Notes: a model not told the origin generated them from the sequence alone. Shown: positions 28,742 through 37,768, counted from the first letter of the stretch. The stretch is 64,000 nucleotides of DNA from Lachnospiraceae bacterium (GCA_015057165.1 SVEY01000001.1:1-64000); one strand, 5' to 3'. Numbers and translations: made by a program.

Positions 28742-30283
28742 ATGAAAAAACCAACAGTATTAATGGTATTAGATGGATATGGGTTAAATGATAATCCAAA
28801 GGGGAATGCTATTGCAATGGCTAATACTCCTAGAATGGATGACCTTATGAAGAATTGTCCATTTGTAAAGGGTAATGCCTCTGGTCTTGCAGTAGGACTT
28901 CCTGATGGACAAATGGGTAACTCTGAAGTGGGACATATGAATATCGGTGCTGGAAGGATTATTTATCAGGATCTTACTAAGATTACTAAAGAAATCGAAG
29001 ATGGTACATTCTTTGAGAACAAGGTTCTTCTAGAGGCAATTGATAATTGTAAGAAGAATAATTCAGACTTGCATTTATGGGGACTTCTTTCAGATGGTGG
29101 TGTTCATTCCCATAATACACATTTATATGGTCTTCTTGAGATGGCTAAGAAGAATAAACTTGAAAATGTATATGTACATGCTTTTCTTGACGGTAGAGAT
29201 ACACCTCCAGCATCAGGTAAGGAGTATGTAGCTCAGCTTGAGGAAGAGATGGCAAGAATTGGTGTTGGAAAAGTTGCATCACTTTCAGGTCGTTATTATG
29301 CAATGGATAGAGATAATAACTACGATAGAATTAAGAAGGCCTATGATTCACTAGTGTTTGGTGAGGGCGTTACAGATACATCAGCAACACATGCTATGCA
29401 GGCAAGTTATGATAATGATGTGACTGATGAATTTGTACTTCCTACTGTAATTGTTGATGAAGAAGGTAAGCCATTATCACTTGTTAAGGAAAATGATTCA
29501 GTTATCTTCTTTAACTTTAGGCCTGATAGAGCAAGAGAGATAACAAGAGCATTTTGTGATGATGATTTCAAAGGATTTGATAGAGATTTTATTAACTTAA
29601 CATATGTATGCTTTAAAGATTATGATGAGACAATTCCTAATAAATTAATAGCATTTCCAAAAGAAGAAATTGTTAATACATTCGGTGAATTCTTGGCAAA
29701 TAATAATCTTAAGCAGCTTCGTCTTGCTGAGACAGAGAAGTATGCTCATGTAACATTCTTCTTCAATGGTGGAATAGAAGACCCTAATAAGTTCGAGTCA
29801 AGAATACTCGTTGATTCACCAAAAGATGTGGCAACCTATGACTTAAAGCCTGAGATGAGCGCACCAGAAGTTGGAATGGATCTTGTAGAAGCTATTAAAT
29901 CTAATGATTATGATGTTATTGTAATTAACTTCGCAAATCCTGATATGGTAGGTCATACTGGAGTAATTGAGGCTGCAATTAAAGCTGTTGAGAAGGTTGA
30001 TGAACTAGTTGGTAAAGCTGTTGATGCTGTAAAAGAAGTTGGTGGCGTAATGTTTATCTGTGCTGATCATGGTAATGCAGAGAAGATGATTGATTATGAG
30101 ACAGGAGAGCCTCATACAGCACATACAACTAATCCTGTACCATTTATCCTGGTAAATGGTGATGATAACTGGTCTCTACGTGAAGGTGGACGCCTTGCTG
30201 ATATCGCACCAACATTAATTGATATTATGGGTATGGAACAGCCTAAGGAAATGACAGGAGAGTCACTACTTATTAGAAAATAG
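28742..30283 (+). CDS. gpmI: 2,3-bisphosphoglycerate-independent phosphoglycerate mutase
   Basis: This 513-residue, manganese-dependent enzyme interconverts 3- and 2-phosphoglycerate without a bisphosphoglycerate cofactor. It starts VLMVLDGYGLN, has the catalytic Ser region GQMGNSEVGHMNIGAGR, then HAFLDGRDTPP, SGRYYAMDRD, FFNFRPDRARE and the C-terminal metal site FANPDMVGHTG, CADHGNAEKM and HTTNPVPF. The ATG at 28742 follows GAGAGGAAA; an in-frame GTG just before it is less likely. It resumes the glycolysis genes after the capA-like insertion. Confidence 0.97.
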   Translation: MKKPTVLMVLDGYGLNDNPKGNAIAMANTPRMDDLMKNCPFVKGNASGLAVGLPDGQMGNSEVGHMNIGAGRIIYQDLTKITKEIEDGTFFENKVLLEAIDNCKKNNSDLHLWGLLSDGGVHSHNTHLYGLLEMAKKNKLENVYVHAFLDGRDTPPASGKEYVAQLEEEMARIGVGKVASLSGRYYAMDRDNNYDRIKKAYDSLVFGEGVTDTSATHAMQASYDNDVTDEFVLPTVIVDEEGKPLSLVKENDSVIFFNFRPDRAREITRAFCDDDFKGFDRDFINLTYVCFKDYDETIPNKLIAFPKEEIVNTFGEFLANNNLKQLRLAETEKYAHVTFFFNGGIEDPNKFESRILVDSPKDVATYDLKPEMSAPEVGMDLVEAIKSNDYDVIVINFANPDMVGHTGVIEAAIKAVEKVDELVGKAVDAVKEVGGVMFICADHGNAEKMIDYETGEPHTAHTTNPVPFILVNGDDNWSLREGGRLADIAPTLIDIMGMEQPKEMTGESLLIRK

Positions 30284-30343
30284 TAAAAAGATACCGGTGG
30301 CGTACGGATAGAATTAAAATATTCATAAAGGAGAATAGATATT

Positions 30344-31204
30344 ATGAAGCCAATTAAAGAAGGTAAAGTAAGAGAGATGTACGATAACGGGGACACATTG
30401 ATATTAGTTGCGACTGATAGAATCAGTGCTTTTGATGTTATCCTTAAGAATAAGATTGTAGATAAGGGTGCAGTACTTACCCGTATGAGCAAGTTCTGGT
30501 TCGACTTAACGAAAGATATTGTTCCTAATCACATGATTAGCATTGATACTAAGGATATGCCAAAGTTTTTCCAGTCTGGCGAATTCAATGGCAATGCTAT
30601 GATGTGTAAGAAGCTTGAGATGCTTCCAATCGAGTGTATCGTTAGAGGATATATTACAGGATCTGGTTGGAAAAGCTATCAGGAGAATGGCACTGTTTGT
30701 GGTATCAAATTACCAGAGGGTCTGGTAGAATCTGAGAAATTACCTGAAGCTATATATACACCTTCAACTAAAGCTGAGATTGGTGATCATGATGAGAATA
30801 TTTCTTATGAGCAGTCAGTAGAAGTTCTTGAGAAAGCTTATCCTGGCAGAGGTGAAGAACTTGCTAAGAAGATTAGGGATTATACTTTGAAACTATATAA
30901 TACTTGCGCAGATTATGCACTCAGCAAAGGTATTATTATCGCTGATACCAAATTCGAATTTGGTCTTGATGAGAATGGAGAAGTTGTTCTTGCAGATGAA
31001 ATGCTTACACCGGATAGTTCCAGATTCTGGCCTGAATCTGAATATGTTGAAGGAAAGAGTCAGCCATCATTTGATAAGCAATTTGTTAGAGATTATCTCA
31101 AAGAACATCCTGATTGCGATTACAACCTGCCACAGGATGTAATTGATAAGACAATAGCTAAGTATAAAGAAGCTTATGAATTGCTTACAGGAGAGAAGTT
31201 CTAG
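30344..31204 (+). CDS. purC: SAICAR synthetase
   Basis: This 286-residue purine enzyme joins CAIR and aspartate with ATP to form SAICAR. It has the N-terminal EGKVREMYD, ATDRISAFDVI, ECIVRGYITGSGWKSY and the C-terminal IADTKFEFG...LADEMLTPDSSRFW. It is the longer type seen in many clostridia (about 290 residues, against about 235 in Bacillus). AAAGGAGA precedes the ATG. Its terminator lies 64 bp downstream, after which the accessory islet starts. Confidence 0.97.
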   Translation: MKPIKEGKVREMYDNGDTLILVATDRISAFDVILKNKIVDKGAVLTRMSKFWFDLTKDIVPNHMISIDTKDMPKFFQSGEFNGNAMMCKKLEMLPIECIVRGYITGSGWKSYQENGTVCGIKLPEGLVESEKLPEAIYTPSTKAEIGDHDENISYEQSVEVLEKAYPGRGEELAKKIRDYTLKLYNTCADYALSKGIIIADTKFEFGLDENGEVVLADEMLTPDSSRFWPESEYVEGKSQPSFDKQFVRDYLKEHPDCDYNLPQDVIDKTIAKYKEAYELLTGEKF

Positions 31205-31267
31205 AGGTATTCGTAGATTAGAGGGGAGTAGCTGTATTTTATTTGATTTATAATATGTGACAAGTGT

Positions 31268-31307
31268 GTGACAGAGGGACATGCCAAGCTCCCCTGTCAC
31301 TTTTTTT
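31268..31307 (+). terminator. Terminator after purC
   Basis: GTGACAG-A-GGG pairs with CCC-CTGTCAC around a 12-nt loop, followed by seven T residues. Confidence 0.9.
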
Positions 31308-31323
31308 ATTGCGTTTATTTTTC

Positions 31324-31352
31324 TTGCATCTATACTTCTGTGGAGTTATAAT
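31324..31352 (+). promoter_or_regulatory. Promoter of the toxin-antitoxin operon
   Basis: TTGCAT (31324-31329), a 17-bp spacer and a perfect TATAAT (31347-31352) lie 38 bp upstream of the toxin ATG. Confidence 0.82.
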
Positions 31353-31378
31353 ATATCTATACTTCTACAGAAGTATAG
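31330..31378 (+). promoter_or_regulatory. Two operator-like sites on the toxin-antitoxin promoter
   Basis: Site 2 (31357-31378) is a perfect inverted repeat: arms CTATACTTCT and AGAAGTATAG separated by AC. It covers the expected start of transcription. Site 1 (31330-31351) starts with the same CTATACTTCT half and has a weaker second half; it fills the spacer between -35 and -10. The sites are 27 bp apart. This arrangement fits autorepression by the HTH protein of the operon. Confidence 0.75.
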
Positions 31379-31389
31379 GAGGAACTATT

Positions 31390-32034
31390 ATGATACTTTA
31401 CCATGGATCTGATAAGATAATTAAGCATCCCGCCTTGAATAAGGGGAGGGTTCATAATGATTATGGCCAGGGTTTTTATTGTACAAGACATATTGAATTG
31501 GCAAAAGAATGGGCTGTATCAGAAGAAAGAGACGGATTTGTCAATGTATATGAGATTGATACTAAGAAGTTGAAGCTTCTTAATCTGAATAGTGATGAAT
31601 ACGGGATACTTCATTGGCTGACTTTGCTTATCGATAATAGGTCGTTGAAAGCGGGTAGCCCTATTGCCGAAGATGGCATGATATATCTTAAGAAGAATTA
31701 TAGTATAGACATTTCAGATTTTGACGGAGTGATTGGGTATAGAGCGGACGACTCGTATTTCTCATTTGCCAGAGCATTTTTATCTAATACAATAAGTATT
31801 GCTCAGCTGGAACAAGCCATGTATTTGGGTGATTTGGGAATACAATACTTTTTAAAAAGTAAAAAGGCGTTCGAACTTTTGATTTATCATGATTCAGTTA
31901 CAGTAGATCATTTAGAGTATTATCCACTTAAAGTATCAAGAGATAAAAAAGCACGAGATGACTATTCACACATTACAGGCAGTCTCAATAAAGAAGAAGT
32001 ATATCTGATAGATTTAATTAGGAGGGATTCGTAG
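31390..32034 (+). CDS. DUF3990-like putative ADP-ribosyltransferase-fold toxin
   Basis: This 214-residue protein begins MILYHGSDKIIKHP, then has DYGQGFYCT and FVNVYEID. This resembles DUF3990 proteins, whose YHGS and GFYxT elements look like those of the ADP-ribosyltransferase fold. If so, it would modify an intracellular target using NAD. The ATG at 31390 has ATAGGAGGAAC just upstream; a longer reading frame from 31264 runs through the purC terminator and the promoter, so it is rejected. The next gene starts at the very next base after its stop, and codes for an HTH protein, so the pair looks like a toxin-antitoxin unit with the toxin first. Family match is by pattern; toxicity is an inference. 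Confidence 0.7.
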   Translation: MILYHGSDKIIKHPALNKGRVHNDYGQGFYCTRHIELAKEWAVSEERDGFVNVYEIDTKKLKLLNLNSDEYGILHWLTLLIDNRSLKAGSPIAEDGMIYLKKNYSIDISDFDGVIGYRADDSYFSFARAFLSNTISIAQLEQAMYLGDLGIQYFLKSKKAFELLIYHDSVTVDHLEYYPLKVSRDKKARDDYSHITGSLNKEEVYLIDLIRRDS

Positions 32035-32673
32035 ATGTTACATGCATATAATAAGATGTATTTATACGACGCAATGCATAATCTGGCAGAAGCATTTGAT
32101 GTAGCTGTTAATGATTACGATTTCACCTTGGATTATTTTGTGAAGCTTTTCATTGTGTCAGGTATATCATATCAATTTGAAAAAGGTAATCCCAAATATA
32201 TATCCGGTAAGTCAGGTGTAGAGCTTGTTGTGGATGTTATCTCAAGAGTTGAAGATAGAGTAATGGATGTTAAATGCGATTATAGTTATCGTATCCCCAA
32301 AGAAGATTATTGGGTGGGATGGGTTCTTGCTTATTATCAATGGTATAGTGCTAAGACATTCAAAGAGATTCAAAGCATAATCACTATGCAGAGATTAAAG
32401 GAATTGTATCATCCGTATCACGAGATGGATGAAGAAAAGATTATAGAATATATAGATAAAGAGGCTGAGAAGACAAAATGTGTTAAGCGCCTGCAAGCCT
32501 ACAGAAAGCAACTGGGTATGTCTCAAAGTGAGCTGGCGAAAGCATCCGGAATCAATCTTAGAACACTTCAACAATATGAGATTGGAGCCAAAGATATCAG
32601 CAAAGCATCTGTATCTACAGTATTGGCATTATCAAGAGTGCTAGAGCGTGATGTGAGAGATCTGTGTAGTTAA
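32035..32673 (+). CDS. XRE-family HTH protein, likely antitoxin and autorepressor
   Basis: This 212-residue protein has an N-terminal domain of about 140 residues that I do not recognise (YLYDAMHNLAEAFDVAVNDYDFTLDYFVKLFI...) and a C-terminal Cro/C1-type HTH (about 153-210: YRKQLGMSQSELAKASGINLRTLQQYEIG...). The HTH would bind the palindromes at 31330-31378, and the N-terminal part may bind and block the toxin. The ATG directly abuts the toxin stop, with AGGAGGG inside the toxin gene, so translation is coupled. No terminator is seen after it; the next gene has its own promoter. Confidence 0.75.
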   Translation: MLHAYNKMYLYDAMHNLAEAFDVAVNDYDFTLDYFVKLFIVSGISYQFEKGNPKYISGKSGVELVVDVISRVEDRVMDVKCDYSYRIPKEDYWVGWVLAYYQWYSAKTFKEIQSIITMQRLKELYHPYHEMDEEKIIEYIDKEAEKTKCVKRLQAYRKQLGMSQSELAKASGINLRTLQQYEIGAKDISKASVSTVLALSRVLERDVRDLCS

Positions 32674-32690
32674 TTAAGATGGCGAAGGTA

Positions 32691-32719
32691 TTGCTGTCAC
32701 ATTTGTTCCGTGCTATACT
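32691..32719 (+). promoter_or_regulatory. Promoter of the CPBP protease gene
   Basis: TTGCTG (32691-32696), a 17-bp spacer and TATACT (32714-32719). An inverted repeat TGTCACAT (32695-32702) / ATGTGACA (32744-32751) surrounds the -10 region and could be a regulator site. Confidence 0.6.
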
Positions 32720-32778
32720 GATTGACGGATAAGAGTAGGAGACATGTGACAAAAGTCATTTGAAAGGATTAATATATT

Positions 32779-33663
32779 ATGGAAGAGGAACAATTATCTG
32801 ACGAACAGGAACCAAAGACAAAGCTTAAGCGGCATTTTTTTCTTGTGGTAATAATACTTGCATTTGTATTTTTGATTTTAGGACAGTTACTGGGATTAGG
32901 GATTACGTCCTTAATCGAGCTGCCTTTTGGTGAAATGGATAATGCCACAGCATTTTTGTTCGAGTATTTAAGCCTTGGCGGGGTAGTGATACTTATTCTT
33001 GTATACTGCTTTTTCTTTGATAAGAAAGTTTTTAGAAGCTTTCTTTATATTAAGCAAGGAGATTCGAAAGGTAATACATTTAAGAAGCTGGGACTTGGCT
33101 TACTTATAGGTTTTCTAATGAATTGCTTATGTGTTCTGGTTGCATTTATTCATGGTGATCTTCAGTTAAATATTAGTAAATTCTCTATTATCTATATGAT
33201 ATGTGCTTTCTTTTGTGTGATGGTACAGTCAGGAGCAGAAGAGCTTCTTTGTCGCGGATATGTAATAGGAGCGCTTAGACAACGTTATCCAATCTGGGTT
33301 GCGCTGCTTATAAATGTTGTTATGTTTGTTGTGCCACACCTTGACAATAATGGTATATCAGTATTGCCGGTTATTCAGATTGCTTTGATGGGTCTTGCCA
33401 CCGGTATAATGGTGTGTTTTTATGACAGTCTTTGGATGGCAATAGGTATTCACACTGCATGGAACTTTACGCAGAATTTCATATACGGTCTTCCCAATTC
33501 TGGACATCCATCTGAAAGCTCTATATTAAAATTAGAAGATGCCTCAGACAGTATTTTCTACGACACCGTTTTCGGTATAGAGGGTACTATTACAGCAGCG
33601 CTTGCTTTGGTGATACTTTGTGTAGCACTTATACTTATCGCACGCAAGGCTAAGCGAGTGTGA
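32779..33663 (+). CDS. CPBP-family intramembrane metalloprotease (Abi)
   Basis: This 294-residue membrane protein has about seven or eight hydrophobic segments. It carries the three signatures of the CPBP (CAAX protease and bacteriocin-processing) family: EELLCR with E154, E155 and R159, a His in VVPHLDNN, and HTAWNF. Members are putative intramembrane proteases; some give bacteriocin self-immunity or act in surface-protein maturation. Its substrate is unknown. It has its own promoter and GAAAGGA before the ATG, and lies just after the toxin-antitoxin pair inside the purC-purB islet. Confidence 0.88.
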   Translation: MEEEQLSDEQEPKTKLKRHFFLVVIILAFVFLILGQLLGLGITSLIELPFGEMDNATAFLFEYLSLGGVVILILVYCFFFDKKVFRSFLYIKQGDSKGNTFKKLGLGLLIGFLMNCLCVLVAFIHGDLQLNISKFSIIYMICAFFCVMVQSGAEELLCRGYVIGALRQRYPIWVALLINVVMFVVPHLDNNGISVLPVIQIALMGLATGIMVCFYDSLWMAIGIHTAWNFTQNFIYGLPNSGHPSESSILKLEDASDSIFYDTVFGIEGTITAALALVILCVALILIARKAKRV

Positions 33664-33676
33664 TTCGTTTTTTATT

Positions 33677-33704
33677 TTACATAATCTGTAAGCATTGATA
33701 TAAT
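33677..33704 (+). promoter_or_regulatory. Promoter of the aldo/keto reductase gene
   Basis: TTACAT (33677-33682), a 16-bp spacer and TATAAT (33699-33704), about 40 bp before the ATG, which has CAGGAGG upstream. Confidence 0.65.
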
Positions 33705-33744
33705 AATACCTGTATTTGAATTAGTAATTCAGGAGGTATGTGAT

Positions 33745-34878
33745 ATGATTTACAGAGATTTTCAGGGCCTTAAGCTATCAGCTCTTGGATTTGGTGCAAT
33801 GCGCCTTCCGGTTATAGACGATGATGATGCAAGAATTGACGAGCCTGCAGCATGTCGTATGATTGACAAGGCTATGTCAAGTGGCATCAATTATTACGAT
33901 ACAGCCTGGGGCTATCATGGTGAGAACTCAGAGATTGTATTAGGTAAGGCCTTATCTAAGTATCCAAGAGATAATTTCTATTTAGCAACCAAGTTTCCCG
34001 GGTATGACCCTGCTAATTGGAGCAAGGTTGATAAGATTTTTGAGCGCCAGTTAGAGAAACTTGGCGTAGAATATTTTGATTTCTACTTATTCCATAATGT
34101 ATGTGAAATGAATATAGATGCCTACCTTGATGATGAGAAATACGGCATATACAGTTATCTGATGAAGCAAAAGGAGAATGGTCGTATACGTCATCTTGGC
34201 TTCTCATGTCATGGTAATATGGACGTACTTAAGAGATTCCTTGATGCATATGGTGATGACATGGAATTCTGTCAGCTTCAGATGAATTATCTTGACTGGA
34301 CCTTCCAAAGAGGCAAAGAGAAGGTTGAACTCTTAGATAAGTATAGCATTCCTGTATGGGTTATGGAGCCTCTTCGTGGAGGTAAGCTTGCAAATGTTGA
34401 TTCGCAGTACGAAGAGATGATGAAAAAGATTCGTAGTGATGAAGACCCTGCATCATTGGCATTTAGATTTCTTCAAAGCATACCTTCTGTTACAGTTATT
34501 CTATCCGGCATGTCAAGTGATGAGCAGCTTGATAAGAATCTTGATACATTTTCAGAAGATAAGGGCTTATCAGATACTGAGCGCAAGTCGCTTCTTGATA
34601 TAGCTGATAAGATGCTCTCAATTGGAACTGTTCCTTGTACAGCATGTCATTATTGTGTAAGTCATTGTCCTCAGGAACTAGATATACCTCATCTGATTGC
34701 TTTGTACAACGAGCATGCATATACAGGTGGCGGATTCATTGCACCTATGGCGTTATCTGCACTGCCTGAAGATAAGAAGCCCAGCGCATGTATAGCTTGT
34801 CGCAGTTGTGAGCAGGTATGTCCTCAGCAGATTAAGATTTCAGAGGTTATGCACGACTTTACATCTAAATTATCATAG
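33745..34878 (+). CDS. Aldo/keto reductase with C-terminal 4Fe-4S ferredoxin domain
   Basis: This 377-residue protein has an aldo/keto reductase barrel (about 1-280): LSALGFGAMRLP, NYYDTAWGYHGENSEIVLG with the catalytic Asp and Tyr, then ATKFP and the His of LFHNV. A double ferredoxin-like tail follows, with C298-x2-C301-x2-C304-x3-C308 and C349-x2-C352-x2-C355-x3-C359. This fused type is common in anaerobes and probably couples carbonyl reduction to Fe-S electron carriers. The substrate is unknown. It lies between the CPBP gene and purB and has its own promoter. Confidence 0.92.
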   Translation: MIYRDFQGLKLSALGFGAMRLPVIDDDDARIDEPAACRMIDKAMSSGINYYDTAWGYHGENSEIVLGKALSKYPRDNFYLATKFPGYDPANWSKVDKIFERQLEKLGVEYFDFYLFHNVCEMNIDAYLDDEKYGIYSYLMKQKENGRIRHLGFSCHGNMDVLKRFLDAYGDDMEFCQLQMNYLDWTFQRGKEKVELLDKYSIPVWVMEPLRGGKLANVDSQYEEMMKKIRSDEDPASLAFRFLQSIPSVTVILSGMSSDEQLDKNLDTFSEDKGLSDTERKSLLDIADKMLSIGTVPCTACHYCVSHCPQELDIPHLIALYNEHAYTGGGFIAPMALSALPEDKKPSACIACRSCEQVCPQQIKISEVMHDFTSKLS

Positions 34879-34904
34879 TGGCCGTGATACTTGACACGGC
34901 CTTA
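34879..34904 (+). terminator. Weak terminator-like hairpin after the aldo/keto reductase gene
   Basis: GGCCGTG and CACGGCC form a 7-bp stem; only TTAT follows, so termination may be partial. Confidence 0.5.
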
Positions 34905-34957
34905 TGTCACTGCTAGAATTCTAATTGTTATTTTGAAGTATGTGGAGGAATATATAA

Positions 34958-36409
34958 ATGGGAACAGATAGGTATATTAGCCCTTTATCAGAGCGTTATG
35001 CAAGTAAAGAAATGCAATATATTTTCTCGCAGGATAAGAAATTTACTACATGGAGAAAGCTATGGATTGCACTTGCAGAAACTGAGATGGAACTAGGACT
35101 GTCACAAGATGGTAAGCCTGTTATCACTCAGGAACAGATTGATGAACTTAAGGCTAATGTAGATAATATTAATTATGATGTGGCGAAGGCAAGAGAGAAA
35201 GAGGTACGCCATGATGTTATGAGTCATGTATATGCTTATGGACAACAATGCCCTAAGGCAGCCGGCATTATTCACCTTGGTGCTACAAGCTGTTATGTGG
35301 GTGATAATACGGACATAATTATTATGCGTGATGCACTTAATCTTGTAAGAAGCAAGCTTATCAATGTAATTAATGAGCTTAGTACATTTGCTGACAAGTA
35401 CAAGGATATGCCTACTCTTGCATTTACACATTTTCAACCTGCTCAGCCAACTACTATCGGTAAGCGTGCCACGTTATGGATTAATGAATTCATGATGGAC
35501 TTAGAGGACTTAGATTATGTCTTATCTACCCTTAAACTCCTTGGCTCTAAGGGTACAACCGGTACACAAGCCAGTTTCAAGGAACTGTTCAATGATGATA
35601 ATGAAGTTATAGATAAGATTGATCCTCTTATTGCGGCTAAGATGGGATTTAAAGAATGTGTCCCTGTTTCGGGACAGACATATTCCCGTAAAGTTGATAC
35701 AAGAGTGTGTAATATACTAGCAGGAATTGCTGCCAGCGCACACAAGATGAGCAACGATATAAGATTACTTCAACACTTAAAGGAGATAGAAGAACCATTC
35801 GAGAAGGCTCAGATTGGTTCAAGTGCAATGGCATACAAGCGTAATCCTATGAGAAGCGAGAGAATAGCATCCTTGTCTCGTTATGTAATGATTGATGCTC
35901 TTAATCCTGCAATCACATCAGCCACACAATGGTTCGAGAGGACACTGGATGACTCTGCCAACAAGCGAATATCCATTGCAGAAGGTTTCCTGGCAACTGA
36001 TGGAGTTTTAGATTTGTGCCTTAATGTGGTAGACGGACTTGTGGTATATGATAAGGTTGTTACTAAGCGCCTATTAAGTGAATTGCCATTTATGGCAACA
36101 GAGAATATTATGATGGATGCTGTTAAGGCAGGAGGCAATAGACAAGAGCTTCATGAGAAGATAAGACAGCTTAGCATGGAGGCAGGTAAGAATGTCAAGG
36201 TGGAAGGCCTTGAGAATAATCTGTTAGAGCTTATTGCCGAAGATGATGAATTCCCTATGTCCTTAGACGAATTGAAGTCGACAATGGATCCAAGTAGATA
36301 CGTTGGACGCGCGCCATATCAGGTTACGAAATACTTAGAAGAAGTAGTTAATCCTGTACTTAAAACCAATGCAGATGTAATTGGTATGAAGGCAGAAATA
36401 AATGTATAA
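34958..36409 (+). CDS. purB: Adenylosuccinate lyase
   Basis: This 483-residue enzyme cuts SAICAR and adenylosuccinate, two steps of purine synthesis. It starts YISPLSERYASKEMQYIFS and has the family signature GSSAMAYKRNPMRSE with the catalytic Ser loop. HLGATSCYVGDN and TLAFTHFQPAQPTTIGKR are also present. It is of the longer, eukaryote-like length class also found in Clostridia. TGGAGGAA precedes the ATG. The next gene follows by 17 bp and may be cotranscribed. Confidence 0.97.
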   Translation: MGTDRYISPLSERYASKEMQYIFSQDKKFTTWRKLWIALAETEMELGLSQDGKPVITQEQIDELKANVDNINYDVAKAREKEVRHDVMSHVYAYGQQCPKAAGIIHLGATSCYVGDNTDIIIMRDALNLVRSKLINVINELSTFADKYKDMPTLAFTHFQPAQPTTIGKRATLWINEFMMDLEDLDYVLSTLKLLGSKGTTGTQASFKELFNDDNEVIDKIDPLIAAKMGFKECVPVSGQTYSRKVDTRVCNILAGIAASAHKMSNDIRLLQHLKEIEEPFEKAQIGSSAMAYKRNPMRSERIASLSRYVMIDALNPAITSATQWFERTLDDSANKRISIAEGFLATDGVLDLCLNVVDGLVVYDKVVTKRLLSELPFMATENIMMDAVKAGGNRQELHEKIRQLSMEAGKNVKVEGLENNLLELIAEDDEFPMSLDELKSTMDPSRYVGRAPYQVTKYLEEVVNPVLKTNADVIGMKAEINV

Positions 36410-36426
36410 AGGAGTGTTTTATTAAT

Positions 36427-37569
36427 ATGGATAATAGTAGTAAAAAGCAATTAACAATTTGGAGAGTTGTAAGTGTTGTTCTTATTGTAGCTTTAATTGC
36501 AGTTAGCATAAGCTGGATAGTTACCAGTGCCAACAATAATAGCAAGGTGACTGGAAGTGTAGTTGATAAAGCCAGCCAAAGTGATAATAGTAATCCGCTT
36601 TCTCTATGGAATGATGATGCTAAGCTTAAGACTGAGCTTATGTCGTATGTTAAGAAGGTTACTACTAAGGGTGATAATTATATTCCCAAAGAAGATAGAA
36701 TAGCAGTTTTTGATTTTGACGGAACTTTGTTTTGTGAGACAGATCCTAATTATTTCGACTATAATATTCTCGCATATCGTGTACTAGAAGACCCGGATTA
36801 TAAGGATAAGGCATCTGATTTTGAGAAAAATGTTGCTAATAGAATTGTAGCTGCGAATACAACAGGAGCAGATGATAAAGATTTGCCACTTGATCATGCT
36901 AAGGCGGTTGCGACTGCTTTCCAGGGAATGACCTTTGACGAATTCTACGATTATGTTGGTAAATTTGCTGCCCAACCTCAACCAAGTTACGATGGTATGA
37001 CTAGAGGCGAGGCATTTTATAGACCTATGCTTCAGGTTATAGATTATCTTGAAGATAATGAATTTACAGTATATATAGTAAGCGGTACTGATGATATGAT
37101 TGTCCGTGGTATAGTTAAGAATTCTAAGCTACTTAATCTGCCTATGAGTCAGATTATTGGCTCAACTAATACCATTGTTGGAACTAATCAAAATGGACAG
37201 GACGGTTTAGATTATTTCTTACATGATGATAAAGTTGTTCTGGGTAATGAGTTTATTTTGAAAAATCTTAAGATGAATAAGGTTCAAAATATAATACAAA
37301 AGATTGGAAAGCAACCAATTCTTTCATTTGGTAATTCTTCTGGTGATGGAAGTATGGATAATTATGTAATAAATAATAATAAATATCCTACAGGATGTTA
37401 CATGCTATGCTGTGATGATCTTGATAGAGAAAATGGTAAAACAAAAAAGGCTGAAAGCATGGTAAAACTTTGCAGTGAGAATAATTGGACACCTGTCTCT
37501 ATGAAAAATGATTGGAAGACAATATACGGAGATAGCGTTACATACAAAGGCAAAGACAGTGCGAAATAA
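36427..37569 (+). CDS. Membrane-anchored HAD-superfamily phosphatase
   Basis: This 380-residue protein has one N-terminal membrane segment (about 11-33) and an extracytoplasmic or anchored HAD domain. The first HAD motif is D96-F-D98-G-T; the second is YIVSGTDDM; the last acidic motif is FGNSSGDGSMD. The spacing and large cap region resemble C1/IB-type HAD phosphatases that act on small phosphorylated compounds. A signal-anchor places the enzyme outside, so scavenging of phosphate esters is possible. AAAGGAGTG lies before the ATG, and purB is 17 bp upstream. Substrate unknown. Confidence 0.8.
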   Translation: MDNSSKKQLTIWRVVSVVLIVALIAVSISWIVTSANNNSKVTGSVVDKASQSDNSNPLSLWNDDAKLKTELMSYVKKVTTKGDNYIPKEDRIAVFDFDGTLFCETDPNYFDYNILAYRVLEDPDYKDKASDFEKNVANRIVAANTTGADDKDLPLDHAKAVATAFQGMTFDEFYDYVGKFAAQPQPSYDGMTRGEAFYRPMLQVIDYLEDNEFTVYIVSGTDDMIVRGIVKNSKLLNLPMSQIIGSTNTIVGTNQNGQDGLDYFLHDDKVVLGNEFILKNLKMNKVQNIIQKIGKQPILSFGNSSGDGSMDNYVINNNKYPTGCYMLCCDDLDRENGKTKKAESMVKLCSENNWTPVSMKNDWKTIYGDSVTYKGKDSAK

Positions 37570-37617
37570 AAAGATTTATGTAATGTCGTTTCGTTTAATA
37601 AGTAAAATGTGACTTAT

Positions 37618-37651
37618 ACGAGTGTGCGCCACAAGCGTACACTCGTTTTTT
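37618..37651 (+). terminator. Terminator after the HAD phosphatase gene
   Basis: ACGAGTGT-GCGC and GCGT-ACACTCGT form a 12-bp stem (one G-U pair) with a 5-nt loop, followed by TTTTTA. Confidence 0.9.
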
Positions 37652-37669
37652 ATGCACTTACAAAAATAC

Positions 37670-37698
37670 TTGCATATTTTAAATTAAATATGTATAAT
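37670..37698 (+). promoter_or_regulatory. Promoter of gdhA
   Basis: TTGCAT (37670-37675), a 17-bp spacer and a perfect TATAAT (37693-37698). The leader of about 75 nt contains GGCTAGCC and GGCTAACC near-repeats (37739-37758) before GAAAGGAG. Confidence 0.82.
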
Positions 37699-37768
37699 AT
37701 TATCGTTGTGTATACAATAAATATAGAAAAAAGATTACGGCTAGCCTATGGCTAACCCATCTGGTTGA

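Noticed and set aside
30284..30343. ZTP/purine riboswitch before purC
   Set aside because: The leader is too short and shows no known conserved core.
31330..31378. CRISPR-like short repeats
   Set aside because: Only two related units, placed exactly on a promoter; operator sites are a better explanation. No CRISPR array or cas gene was seen in the window.
31264..31389. Upstream extension of the toxin frame to 31264
   Set aside because: The extension covers the purC terminator, the promoter and the operators; ATG 31390 has a strong ribosome site.
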